DNA from: Batkoa obscura
Lineage: Eukaryota > Entomophthoromycota > Entomophthoromycetes > Entomophthorales > Batkoaceae
Assembly: GCA_030770535.1 (NCBI GenBank)
Contig: JASVEC010000074.1
Coordinates: 1-64,000 of the forward strand
DNA: 64,000 nucleotides
Direction: 5' to 3'
This document shows, in pieces, positions 23,329 to 32,928 of this stretch; position 1 is the stretch's first letter, and the number at the start of each line of letters is the position of its first letter. Both the position numbers and the translations under genes were made by a program. Under the pieces are notes generated by a model. That model was not told where the DNA came from. It saw only the letters and a list, made by a program, of their open reading frames with translations, and ran no database searches.

Positions 23329-25038
23329 ATGAGATTTTTTACTATAATTTTAACTTTTATTACTTTCAATTTATTAGATGCTTCTAACGAAAAGCAAGCG
23401 TTACCTACTAATAGATTGAACATCGTGTTACATTCCTCCTTTGGCGGTAGAAGTCATATTAAGTCGCTTTTAGAAATTGGTGACGTGCTAGCAAAAAGAG
23501 GCCATGAGGTAACCTATGCAACAATACAAGAAAATATTCGATTTGTTAAAGGATATAACATAAAAAATTATACTTTAGGGAGTACTGAAGTAGATATTGA
23601 AGCAGAGAAAATGATGAACGATAAAGTGAAGCAAATGATATCACAAGCTGGAGCTAATACGAGCCCAAAATTTATGGCAAAGTCTTTGGATGTATTTTTT
23701 ACTAAATCTTATGAAGAAACCTTTGTACCACTTAAAGAGTATCTGATTGAATCGAAACCCGACCTTTTAGTTTGCAGTTTCTTTGCTCATTCTTGTATGG
23801 ACTTAGCAAAGCATTTAAAGATACCTTTAATTGTTGGTTATCAAACAACCGATGGTGTAGGTTTAACTAAAGAACCCTTTATCACTTCAGGCTTTGATTA
23901 TGGTCCAATCTACACCAAAGATATGTCTTTTATTGAACGCTTTAATTCTCAGATCATTAAACCAGCTATTAAAGTATATTATTTTTCAGGGGTTATGAGA
24001 GCAAACAACCAACTAAGACAAAAGTATCAGATTCTCCCTCCTAAAGGGATGAACTCTGGAGTAAATTATGGATTGAATATTGCTAACGGTTTTTTTGGAT
24101 TTGAACCAGCAGCCAACTTACTACCAGACTTGATTTCGGTTGGTCCAATTGTATCTGAAAATAGAGATGCATTAAGTCCTGAATTAGAAGAGTTTTTAAA
24201 TACTCATGAGAATACTTTGTTTGTTGCTTTTGGTTCACATTCTATTCTGAATGATGTTATGACTAAGAAAATATTAGAAGCATCGTTATTAGCAATTGAG
24301 GAAGGCATTATTGATGGTATAATTTGGGGATTAGGTAAGACTAAACAGGGTGATTTTCCAGTTGAAATAAACAATAGTAAAGGTGATAAGATAGAGGTAC
24401 AAGATTTATTTGAAGGGAAGAATGATAAAGTTAAGTTGCTATCTTGGGCACCACAAGTATCGGTTTTAAACCATAAGAATACTAAATTATTTATCTCACA
24501 TGGTGGAATTGAATCTACATTCGAAGCAATTTATTCAGGTACTCCAGTATTGTGTTTAGCCTTATTTGCAGATCAACCAAGAAATGCAGCTAAGCTAGAA
24601 GAAGCTGGAACTGGATTATATGTTGATAAATTTAACTTTACACCTGAATCATTAAAAGAGCAGTTTAAGGCCATTGTTGAAGATAAAGATGATAAATTTA
24701 AATCCAACTTATTAAGAATGAAAGCCATTTCTCGTTACAATTCTAAAAAAATCAGCTATGCAGCTGACTTATTTGAGCAACACGCTTATACTGCTCAATT
24801 ATGTAGAAAATATGAGCCCTATGACCCTACTTCCAATTCACCACCTTGTGAACTTAAACATCTTATTCCAGTGTCCCAACAAATGTCTTTTATTTCAGGT
24901 AGGGGTATTGACATCTACGGTGCGGCTATTTTGGTAATATTAGGAAGTGTTACATTATCAATTTACAGTCTATATCTAATTTCCAGGTTTTTACTTAACT
25001 ATTATAAAAGAATTATTAGTAAGTCTAAAACTGAATAA
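23329..25038 (+). CDS. UDP-glycosyltransferase, ER membrane type
   Basis: A 569-residue, single-exon UGT. The signal sequence is residues 1-18. The motif FGGRSHIKS has the likely catalytic His at 43. The donor-site signature is WAPQVSVLNH, SHGGIESTFEA, FADQPRN. CELKHLIPVSQQMS and a membrane span of about 25 residues follow. The last five residues, KSKTE, fit the KxKxx ER-retrieval pattern. It has Ala in the signature tail (FADQ), where the 8860 and 14851 genes have Gly. It lies downstream of two same-strand relatives and is probably a tandem duplicate. The C-terminal half is much closer to its neighbours than the N-terminal acceptor half, the usual way UGTs change acceptor while keeping the donor. 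Confidence 0.93.
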   Translation: MRFFTIILTFITFNLLDASNEKQALPTNRLNIVLHSSFGGRSHIKSLLEIGDVLAKRGHEVTYATIQENIRFVKGYNIKNYTLGSTEVDIEAEKMMNDKVKQMISQAGANTSPKFMAKSLDVFFTKSYEETFVPLKEYLIESKPDLLVCSFFAHSCMDLAKHLKIPLIVGYQTTDGVGLTKEPFITSGFDYGPIYTKDMSFIERFNSQIIKPAIKVYYFSGVMRANNQLRQKYQILPPKGMNSGVNYGLNIANGFFGFEPAANLLPDLISVGPIVSENRDALSPELEEFLNTHENTLFVAFGSHSILNDVMTKKILEASLLAIEEGIIDGIIWGLGKTKQGDFPVEINNSKGDKIEVQDLFEGKNDKVKLLSWAPQVSVLNHKNTKLFISHGGIESTFEAIYSGTPVLCLALFADQPRNAAKLEEAGTGLYVDKFNFTPESLKEQFKAIVEDKDDKFKSNLLRMKAISRYNSKKISYAADLFEQHAYTAQLCRKYEPYDPTSNSPPCELKHLIPVSQQMSFISGRGIDIYGAAILVILGSVTLSIYSLYLISRFLLNYYKRIISKSKTE

Positions 25039-25581
25039 ATTAAATTTAGAATAGATTATTTACTATAATAGTTATTATGTAATTCAGTACAAAACTAAAT
25101 TGAGACAAAATATATTATAGCTATTGATTAATTAAAATTATTAAAATACATCAATTATTTGTAACAACATACAATAAAAAATTAGAGTAATTTTATTTGA
25201 GGATGTATTTAAAAAATTTTACTAACCTTTCCACTCAAGTAGCGCTTAAAAAATAGAAAAGTAATGAAATCAAAAAAACATCTCCATTTAGTAAATAATG
25301 TGTGATGCTATTTATATTAAAATTTTAAGTTTTGTCATATTTAAACTGTGGAAATCTCCACTGTTTGGATTTACAAAAAGCCTTTTAGATATAATCTTGA
25401 AACCGGGGAGTCACCCTTTTTAATATCTAATATAATACTACAATGAAAAGATTCAGTCATTATACTCTTATATTATTTCTTGCTTCAAACCAGGCAGTAA
25501 GTAGATGTCTACCCTTTACTTGCCTAGATCATTTTCCATTAGCTATTCTTTAAAATGAGACAAAACAAAAATGTTTTTAAA
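25039..25581. other. Intergenic with one MITE copy
   Basis: Spacer between the last UGT and the second tRNA-Thr. It contains a MITE at 25199-25285. A short signal-like reading begins at 25443 (MKRFSHYTLILFLASNQAV) but ends within about 37 codons, so I do not call a gene. Confidence 0.5.
25199..25285 (+). mobile_element. MITE family A copy 5 (shortened)
   Basis: Begins GAGGATGTATTT, lacks about 10 bp after the left end, keeps AGTAGCGCTTAAAAAAT and ends CAAAAAAACATCTCC. The flanking ATTT on each side is a 4-bp target duplication. Confidence 0.75.
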
Positions 25582-25654
25582 TGCCTTCTATCGGAATCGA
25601 ACCAATGACCTTCCGCTTACTAGGCGGACGCTCTGCCAACTGAGCCAAGAAGGC
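25582..25654 (-). tRNA. tRNA-Thr (anticodon AGT), identical copy
   Basis: The exact reverse complement of the tRNA at 10895-10967, all 73 nt, with the same AGT anticodon and TAAGAAGTT on the 5' side. The rest of the flanks differ, so the duplicated block is small or old while the tRNA itself is conserved. Confidence 0.96.
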
Positions 25655-26375
25655 AACTTCTTACATCTTAAATCAAAAACATTACTTATAAATGAATATT
25701 TTATTCTGTAAAATTCATTTTATCATTCAAGATATTAGGATTGTAACCTCCTGCTGAAGCTTTCTTGAACCCCTACCCCTATAATAAACCTATCTACTTG
25801 TGACTTATAAATGCAAAATAAAAGTACCTTGAATGCTAACAAATAAAATACAAAACTGAAATATTTATATATTATGATAAGTACATTTTTAGTAACATTT
25901 TGAACATTAAATATTCGAATGCAGCTCTATAGCTTATTTTGTGCTGGGCATTTTATTTTAATAATCTATTACAAAATTCTAAATTAGAATGGTAGCAGCC
26001 CCTATGAAACTTGCATAAAAATCTAGCATAAATTTACTTACCTATAAAACATACATAAGGAAGTAATAGGTTTTAGCTTTATCCTATTTGTAAAATAAAA
26101 TAATAGATTTAAAACAATTGAAAATTTTATCATGATTAAAGTTGTAAAAGACTGTAAGGTATACCAAGAGCATGTAAAACAATAAATAATCCTGATATTA
26201 GTAGTTTCTAATTACCATTCTACATCCAGTATCATTATATATATTTTTCTTTCAGTTTGACTAGTTTTTAATCATGAAATTAAAAAGGCTATGGCTAAAT
26301 TCCTTAATAAGAAAAAGTCTATATATATCTTTGTAGCATTTATGATACTAATAAATAAACTAATATGTATTTCAA

Positions 26376-26505
26376 TCAAGTAGAGATCATAATGAAATAA
26401 TAAGATTTTCAATATCCTTGTATAAAGTATAATAACTAAATAACAAGGATGCTTATCAAAAAAACTCCACTAATAAATGAAGCTACAGAATAAGGTTACC
26501 CAGCA
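26376..26505 (+). repeat. Inverted repeat B1, left arm (~130 bp)
   Basis: Roughly 90 percent identical, in reverse complement, to 27340-27468. The shared central block includes ATGCTTATCAAAAAAACTCC. The arms enclose about 835 bp that contains three MITE copies. Confidence 0.8.
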
Positions 26506-26879
26506 CATATAATATTATATAATATATATCTAAAAACTATACAACTATTTTAAAATTTGAAACTTTTTTTGAAAATTTTAGTTTTATTATTATTTTTTGT
26601 TTTTTTATGAAGCTTTTTAAAAATAGCTAAATCGATATCAAACCTTATACGTCAGTAGTTGAATTATTATAGCTATATTTATTCCATAACTTTATTATCT
26701 ATTTAATATCTTTTCTTATACTATGAAATTTTTTATATAAGGTTTTATACTACTAAACTTATAAACCAGTCCAATTGTTTTGTTTAAGTTGAAAACCTGA
26801 CTGAGTTTTAGTTAATGAATTAATGCAATATAGTTTTCAAACATGAAGGAAAGAATAAAAAAGATATTCATAAGGATAT

Positions 26880-26972
26880 GGGGTTGTTTTTTTGGTCTCA
26901 TTATTTTTCCATTTTTTAAGCGCTATTTCAGTGGAAAGATTGTGGTAAAATTAAACAAAAAAACATATCCTC
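26880..26972 (-). mobile_element. MITE family A copy 6
   Basis: Reversed copy: begins GGGGTTGTTTTTTTGGTCTC and ends AAACAAAAAAACATATCCTC. The flanking ATAT on both sides is a target duplication. It lies 5-6 bp from copy 7, head to head. Confidence 0.78.
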
Positions 26973-26978
26973 ATATAT

Positions 26979-27065
26979 TCTTTTGCTTAACAATCTTACT
27001 AACAATTTTTCCACTGAAATAGCGCTTAAAAAATGGAAAAATAATGAGACCAAAAAAACATCCTC
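26979..27065 (+). mobile_element. MITE family A copy 7 (left end worn)
   Basis: From TTTTGCTTAACAATCTTAC to CAAAAAAACATCCTC. The first ten bases or so of the usual left end are missing or replaced, probably because it abuts copy 6. Confidence 0.72.
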
Positions 27066-27197
27066 ATATTTCAAATACTTAGTGTTGATTATTGTTAGAA
27101 CTACAATTAAATCTGGTTATGATTGAGCTATAATGATAAGATTTTATGGAACTTGAATTTAAAAAATAAATATCCCAGATTTTTGAAATGACTATAT

Positions 27198-27296
27198 GGG
27201 GATGTATCTTTGTGTTTAAGGATTTTACTAACAAATTTTCCACTCAAACAGCGCTTAAAAGATGGAAAAAATAATGAAGTTAAAAAAAACACTACC
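27198..27296 (+). mobile_element. MITE family A copy 8
   Basis: GGGGATGTATCTTTGTGTTT at the left end and AAAAAAAACACTACC at the right. ATAT on both sides is a 4-bp target duplication. Confidence 0.78.
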
Positions 27297-27339
27297 ATAT
27301 AGTTTTTAAAAATATTAAAAATTGTATAATATTATATGT

Positions 27340-27468
27340 ATTGGATAGCCTTCTCTGTAGCTTCATTTATTAGTGGAGTTTTTTTGATAAGCATTCTTGT
27401 TATTTAGTTATCATATTTTATACAAGAATATTGAAAATATCTCATTACTTCATTATGATCTCTACTTG
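27340..27468 (-). repeat. Inverted repeat B1, right arm (~130 bp)
   Basis: Partner of 26376-26505. The pairing is good from TCTGTAGCTTCATTTATTAG to GATCTCTACTTGA. The flanking DNA outside the arms does not match. Confidence 0.8.
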
Positions 27469-28303
27469 AGATTTATAATAGAAGACTTGTATTTTCAAAA
27501 ATATAATGCTTTGAAGCAAATACTCCAAATCATACCAAAAATAAAAATAAATAAAATAAGTAGTCACATCTTAAAAAATAGATTCTATTCATAACATAAA
27601 AAGATCTATTCAACAATAAGCACTACTGAACTCAAGTAAACAGTTGTAATATATTTACATATAAAGCTTTATAAATTTTCCTCTAATCAAATACCATTTC
27701 AGCCAGCAGATATTTATTATTCGTTGTCTAAACATTTTTAACGAGAACTATGAAATTGATCTATAAAAGGACAAAAAGTATCAAGTAAAGGATATCAAAA
27801 GTTGCTTTCAAGTGATATTTGAACAAGTATTATAATTATGTCAAGCTTTTTTTATTGCTATAAACAGAAGGTAAAGGCGTGTGGGGATATAAAAAAAACC
27901 CAATCATTGGAGTTTTATGAACATACAATAATTCATTATTGGCTTATAACTTCCATTTTTTTGAATGTGGGGGGATAAGATGTGACTGCTAATTTTTAAA
28001 ATATGACCTTAAAACAAGTTAGAATAATTATTCTTGATGGTTTTTGACTAAGTAATTTTTCAAAAAAATCAAACGATTTAAAATCTGATGAAAATTTATA
28101 AAATAAAGTTTGTTGTACACTTTTGGTCCAGGGAAAGTCTATAAACAAGCTACTCATGCTCCTCCATTTTAATACGATTAAGCTTCTCGTTCTATTTAAC
28201 TATAAAATTTTTTACCCCATAAATCACTTATAACTTATTAAACCAGTAAATCAGATGACGATATCAGTCTCTCCACACTGGTTGCAAAGCCAGAATTAAG
28301 CAG

Positions 28304-28388
28304 GCTTCAATTGGCTGAAATCATATTCTTTATTGTGAAACATCCCATCCAAAACTTCTAAGCTTCTTTGATTTCAACCAATTGAAGC
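28304..28388. repeat. Short inverted repeat, 20-bp arms
   Basis: 28304-28323 and 28369-28388 are reverse complements at 19 of 20 positions (GCTTCAATTGG...), with a 45-bp loop, about 410 bp before the F-box gene. It may be a hairpin or a binding site. Confidence 0.6.
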
Positions 28389-28794
28389 GTGGTAAAGTGA
28401 GTAATAATTGAATCTTTTTGGTTTTAAACGATATCAGCCAATCATATAGTAATGGGAAAACTTAATTCAGCCCTACACTGAATACTATTTAAATTGCAGC
28501 ATCCTTTGCCTTGTTGAATTATTTTTTCGTTTCTACTTTCAATTTAAACAGGCGTGGGAATTTTATTTTAATTTTTATAAAAATAGTGACTCTGTTTCGA
28601 ACTCAATTCCACCTTTCAATTTTAACTAGATTAGTATAAAGCACATATATCAATATATCAATACGCTTTAAACTTATCTTAAATCTATTACAAACTGTTT
28701 TCTTAAAATAATTTGATGTTAAACTTCTGCTTACTTGTATTATTACAACCTACCATCAAACCAAGTGTCCTTAACTTTCTCCTTCATTGAATAA

Positions 28795-30138
28795 ATGGAA
28801 CTATCTAAATTCAACGAACTACCCTATGAGCTTGTAGATGAGGTCTTAAACTACCTCTCTGAGACTGATTTATTAGAAATACGTCTAGCTAATAAATCCA
28901 TTAACCAACTTGTAAATATAAGAATATTTCATACTCTGAAGTATTCAGACAACCACCGTTATCGCAAAGAGTTAACCAATAAGTATGGGAACCATACTAG
29001 AAATTTAGCTTTACTCAAATTAGATAATTTATCATTTGACCATATGAATATCTTCAATTCATGTCCTCATCTTAATCACCTCCAGCTTGAAGAAACTGAT
29101 GTAAATCCAGATGTAGTTGACTTTTTTACAAACTTTTATCCACGTATGAAAAGTATCAAAATTTCATTGTTAGATAAAGGCCAATTTAGTCCAATTCATT
29201 CTACTTGGATTAATTTAAAAAGATTTCAACATTTAAATGTACTTCATTTAAATTATGTTGATTATCGTGTTGCTGAAAAAGTATTTTATTCTTTACCATT
29301 ACTTAAAGATTTTCGCTGTAAGTTAATCACTCCACCAGCCAAAAATGTTGTTATTAGCTCTGATTTATCTTATGATGAACTTTATTCAATTGACTATGAT
29401 TCTAAATTAAAGTATAAGAATCGCTATCTTACCTCCCTTCATTTAGAATCTTGGGCTAAAGATATTGATGTTGATTCTAAATTATTTTATCTTCATCCTG
29501 ATTGCTTTCCTAATCTTATAAACCTTACACTTGTTTCTTATCAAACTAAAAATCAATCTTGGTTCCTTTACCCTTGGTCAAATTTAAAGAATGTGCAGCT
29601 CGATTATGTCCGCAATGATGAAGATGCAGAAAATCTTACAATGAGTGTAAGTAATGTGGAATCATTTGAATGCATGATGTGGTCGTCCAGTGGCAAGCAT
29701 TTAAATCAATTCATTTTTCAACTGCCAAAGTTACATACATTAAAAATTGAGGGCTCAATTTCACAAGAAGTATTGATGGAAGTCAATAAAACTGAAAAGA
29801 TCAAAAAGTTAAGTATTGGAGTTGTTAATTTTGATGCATCCACTTTACAATTATTAAATTCCATCTTTCCAAATGGTGAATACGTCCAATTGGGCCACTG
29901 TAAAGCACAACAAGAATTGGCTGATTCTATTTCTAGCTTGAATATTAAGTTAAATTGGAGCTATCTTAAAGTATTCCAACTTTCTGCTACTGTTGCAGCT
30001 ATTGCTTCCAAAGCACCTAAACTCAAGGAGCTTTATTATGATGTTCCTACTCGTCTTTATTCTCCTTTAAAAGTGACTAAACTTTTAAAGCAAAGTAACC
30101 CTATTGCCGTCAAGGTACTTAAATCCTTAGAGATTTAA
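28795..30138 (+). CDS. F-box / leucine-rich-repeat protein
   Basis: A 447-residue, single-exon protein. Residues 3-48 form an F-box (FNELPYELVDEVLNYLSETD, then LLEIRLANKSINQL), the part that binds Skp1 in an SCF ubiquitin ligase. The rest reads as irregular leucine-rich repeats: LNHLQLEETDV, NLKRFQHLNVLHLNYVD, FPNLINLTLVSY, WSNLKNVQLDYV, LPKLHTLKIEGS. These would recognise the protein to be ubiquitinated. There is no signal peptide or membrane span. Codon usage is slightly richer in C than in the surrounding non-coding DNA. Which substrate it targets cannot be told. Fungi of this kind often carry many such genes, which is family knowledge, not seen here. Confidence 0.85.
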   Translation: MELSKFNELPYELVDEVLNYLSETDLLEIRLANKSINQLVNIRIFHTLKYSDNHRYRKELTNKYGNHTRNLALLKLDNLSFDHMNIFNSCPHLNHLQLEETDVNPDVVDFFTNFYPRMKSIKISLLDKGQFSPIHSTWINLKRFQHLNVLHLNYVDYRVAEKVFYSLPLLKDFRCKLITPPAKNVVISSDLSYDELYSIDYDSKLKYKNRYLTSLHLESWAKDIDVDSKLFYLHPDCFPNLINLTLVSYQTKNQSWFLYPWSNLKNVQLDYVRNDEDAENLTMSVSNVESFECMMWSSSGKHLNQFIFQLPKLHTLKIEGSISQEVLMEVNKTEKIKKLSIGVVNFDASTLQLLNSIFPNGEYVQLGHCKAQQELADSISSLNIKLNWSYLKVFQLSATVAAIASKAPKLKELYYDVPTRLYSPLKVTKLLKQSNPIAVKVLKSLEI

Positions 30139-32157
30139 ATTCGCTTTTTTTATTATCATTCAATAAATTGTCATTTTAAATATTAGAAACAATTTTGGCA
30201 AATCTGTCGTTTTGGTATATTTAAAATGCAGAAAGTTGTTAAAAGGAAGTTTTTTCCCAAGTATTTAATTTAGGGAGCTTTAACCCTTGCATAAAAATAT
30301 TTTAAATTGTATTAAATTATTCAACTATTATTATTTTATATAATGTAAGAGTAATGCTTTATAGTCAAAATAATAACTCCATTCAACAACTTTCTCGATG
30401 AAATAATACATAAAACAACCGCTATCTTACAATAAATAACCCACCCACCTTTAAAAGGGAATTATACTCCCAAAACTTTAATCTACATGATGTTTTTTTG
30501 GGTTTCATCACTTTTTCTATCTTTTAAGTACTACTTGAGTGAAAAGATTGTTAGTAAAATTCTTGAGCTAATAATATGCGAATAACAAATACACTATATG
30601 AGGATGTATTTTTTCGTTCATTAGCAAGATAAAAAAGGCCAAAGTAATTTCAATCCCAGCCCCGCCTTAATCAGAGAGTAACATCCCTCGAACTTTTACT
30701 TTCAGCTTTTCCTCAAAAATTATCTTGATTTTTAATTGCCCAAACGAATTTTTGGGCAATCTCAGTTCAACTATTTTTTAAAAATCATCTAACGATTTTA
30801 CATAATTTTATTTCAGCTGAACTAGGCCTAACTATTGAAACTTAATCTTCAACTCAACTTAAAAACAAGAAGGTTTCTATTTATTGTCTGAGAAAATAAT
30901 AGGAGCCACCTGAAAATAAATAGTTTGATAGTTTCTCTTGTGTAGTAGATAAAAGGATTTAATTTTGAATCCCATAACTAGCAGTCACAATTTCGATCCT
31001 TTTTTTAAAAGCTATGGCTAGTTATGTTTTTATTACCAAAACAGACTTTGTAAAGTATTTAGGTTTATAAATTGAATGAACAATTATTATAATTATACTT
31101 TCACATAGCCTAAATAATTCTTATCTATTACCTTTCCTACTTTCTAACCATTGTTTTCACTTATTATTACTTATTTTATAATCATCAATAAAACACTTGA
31201 GAATTATCCGATTCTTTTTGGATTTAAAAAAGCTATTACATTTACCCCTATACAACAATATCAAATTTTTGATTTATCTGTTTACTAAAGTTAAATAAAT
31301 TTGTTAAACTATTATAATAGATGCTCTTTTTAATGAAATCATGACTATAAATGTATATGAGTATTGCCATTTCTATATTAATACTATTTCATTTAGGCTT
31401 TATCAACAAACTTAAAGCCCAATCTCAAGTGAGGCTTGGAAAAACATGATGAAATACCCAACATTATTTATTAGACAACGATGACATACCCAGCTTATCT
31501 AGTTATTAATTAATACTTTTAAAATCAAGTTTTAATCAAACAGTGCTTTTTTGTTATCAAATTTAAATTGACGAAGAATGATGGAATTTTACCCTCCACT
31601 TCTGTTATCTTTATCTTTAGTTTGATTGCTTTATGTTCGTCTACCAATCAAATTGAACTACCACACGAATTTAGTTCAAAAGGTTGCTTAAAGTATCCAC
31701 ACCGAGGTTAGGCTATCTGTAATAGATTAAAGTAGAGATTAATTTCGAACTTAAATTAATAGATTGATTGAAATAAAAGTTTACTAATATAATATCAATG
31801 TTTATTAAACTATCAAAATAATAGTTAACTTTAATTAAGTATTAAATTGTTTCTTTTCTATAAATTGTTATGTAGATTTACTAACAATTAATAAATATAT
31901 GGCTAAATTAATTTTTATTCTCATTGTGATATTAAAGTCGGAAGAAATTATAAAACTCTCAAATAAATACAATTTCTGCCCAAAACATTAAATAGTGTTT
32001 TATTGGACCATAAAGTTGGTATGAGATTTTCGTGGTTGTATTTTTCTTTAAAAGATAAGAAATATTTTTCATAATTACATCAATTCATAAAAAGTACAAT
32101 ATTAATAGTTTATTTAGCAGTGTTTAAGTTATAATACAAGTTCAATAAGTAAATCGA
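30139..32157. other. Intergenic, MITE remnants only
   Basis: Two kilobases between the F-box gene and the minus-strand hypothetical gene. A broken MITE lies at 30487-30575 with a second fragment at 30599-30622. No coding sequence or RNA gene recognised. Confidence 0.55.
30487..30575 (-). mobile_element. MITE family A copy 9 (partial)
   Basis: Reversed copy: GATGTTTTTTTGGGTTTCAT, the TTTTAAGTACTACTTGAGTG core, then GTTAGTAAAATTCTTGAG. The far end with ACATCCCC is gone. Confidence 0.65.
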
Positions 32158-32928
32158 TCATATATCAGTAAGGCGTACTTTTTTAAAATATAATAGAACC
32201 TCAGTTTGGTTTGAAACTGAATCTGAAGAAACTTTAGTATATGAGATGGCCGAATCACTGGAAGGAGTTGAAATAGGTATTTTTGTTTTATCAAAGAAAG
32301 GTTGATTTGCTGGCTTTGAACCGATAGGGACAGTATGGATTGTTAAATCAAGGAAAAGTGGATATTCTTGTTGGAATTTTTGTGCAGCCCACAACACACC
32401 ATCGTCCTCACAACACTGTTGTAAAGTAAATATATGTCCTGCGTTGACATGGATGGCAACTTTAGCTAAATTTCCTATATAGTCAGCACCCTCTGCTTGA
32501 ATTCTTTCAGTAATTGAAGCAGTAGTTTGATCAATTGGTTCTTCAAGGATCGGAATGATAGTGGTTGAATCAGCTGGGTTAGAAGTTTTTTCTACCAACC
32601 AACGCTCGAGTATTCTGGCAATTGCAGCAGTACTGGCTGACCCATGTCTCCCAAGATGTGGAATTGAAAGGAATCCTCCACAATGTCCATCATCAAAGAA
32701 ATAAGTTATTCTGGCGAGAGTTACTGAGGTATCTTGATTGATAAACTCATCAAAAACAGAATCATTAGCTTTCAGAGCATCTTCAATTGAAGTTTCTTCA
32801 AATTGTTCATAGTAATTAGGTCTTGGGGAAGAAGGGGCACTGTAATGAGTAAACACATGCTTCTTTTCGTTTCCTGATGAGGGACGAACTAGCTTCGATA
32901 ACTGGGCTTGAGTTGGATAATTTAACAT
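32158..32928 (-). CDS. Hypothetical protein, 256 residues
   Basis: A single-exon open frame with balanced amino-acid use, richer in A, P, G and S than chance reading of this AT-rich DNA would give, so I take it as a real gene. There is no signal peptide or membrane span. The N-terminal 60 residues are probably disordered (SAPSSPRPNYYEQFEETS). The middle is the most conserved-looking part, with FDDGHCGGFLSIPHLGRHG, then a helix (ASTAAIARILERWL), and later AIHVNAGHIFTLQQCCEDDG. The C-terminus is Ser/Thr/Pro-rich. I recognise no family. The clustered His, Cys and Asp could bind a metal or a substrate, but that is a guess. Its neighbours give no clue. Confidence 0.65.
   Translation of the reverse strand: MLNYPTQAQLSKLVRPSSGNEKKHVFTHYSAPSSPRPNYYEQFEETSIEDALKANDSVFDEFINQDTSVTLARITYFFDDGHCGGFLSIPHLGRHGSASTAAIARILERWLVEKTSNPADSTTIIPILEEPIDQTTASITERIQAEGADYIGNLAKVAIHVNAGHIFTLQQCCEDDGVLWAAQKFQQEYPLFLDLTIHTVPIGSKPANQPFFDKTKIPISTPSSDSAISYTKVSSDSVSNQTEVLLYFKKVRLTDI

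Larger units (their letters stand above)
25655..28794. other. Repeat-rich intergenic region
   Basis: About 3.1 kb without a supported gene. It holds a pair of about 130-bp inverted repeats (26376-26505 and 27340-27468), three MITE copies between them, and a short inverted repeat upstream of the F-box gene. An open stretch at 27397-27594 overlaps the right inverted repeat and is not convincing. Confidence 0.6.

Noticed and set aside
27397-27594. 65-residue + strand open frame
   Set aside because: It starts inside the right inverted-repeat arm and the reading is not kept in the left arm; composition is plain AT-rich.
27558-27988. Short inverted repeat AGTCACATCTTA / TAAGATGTGACT, 400 bp apart
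   Set aside because: Twelve matching bases at this distance can arise by chance in this composition, and no target duplication is evident.
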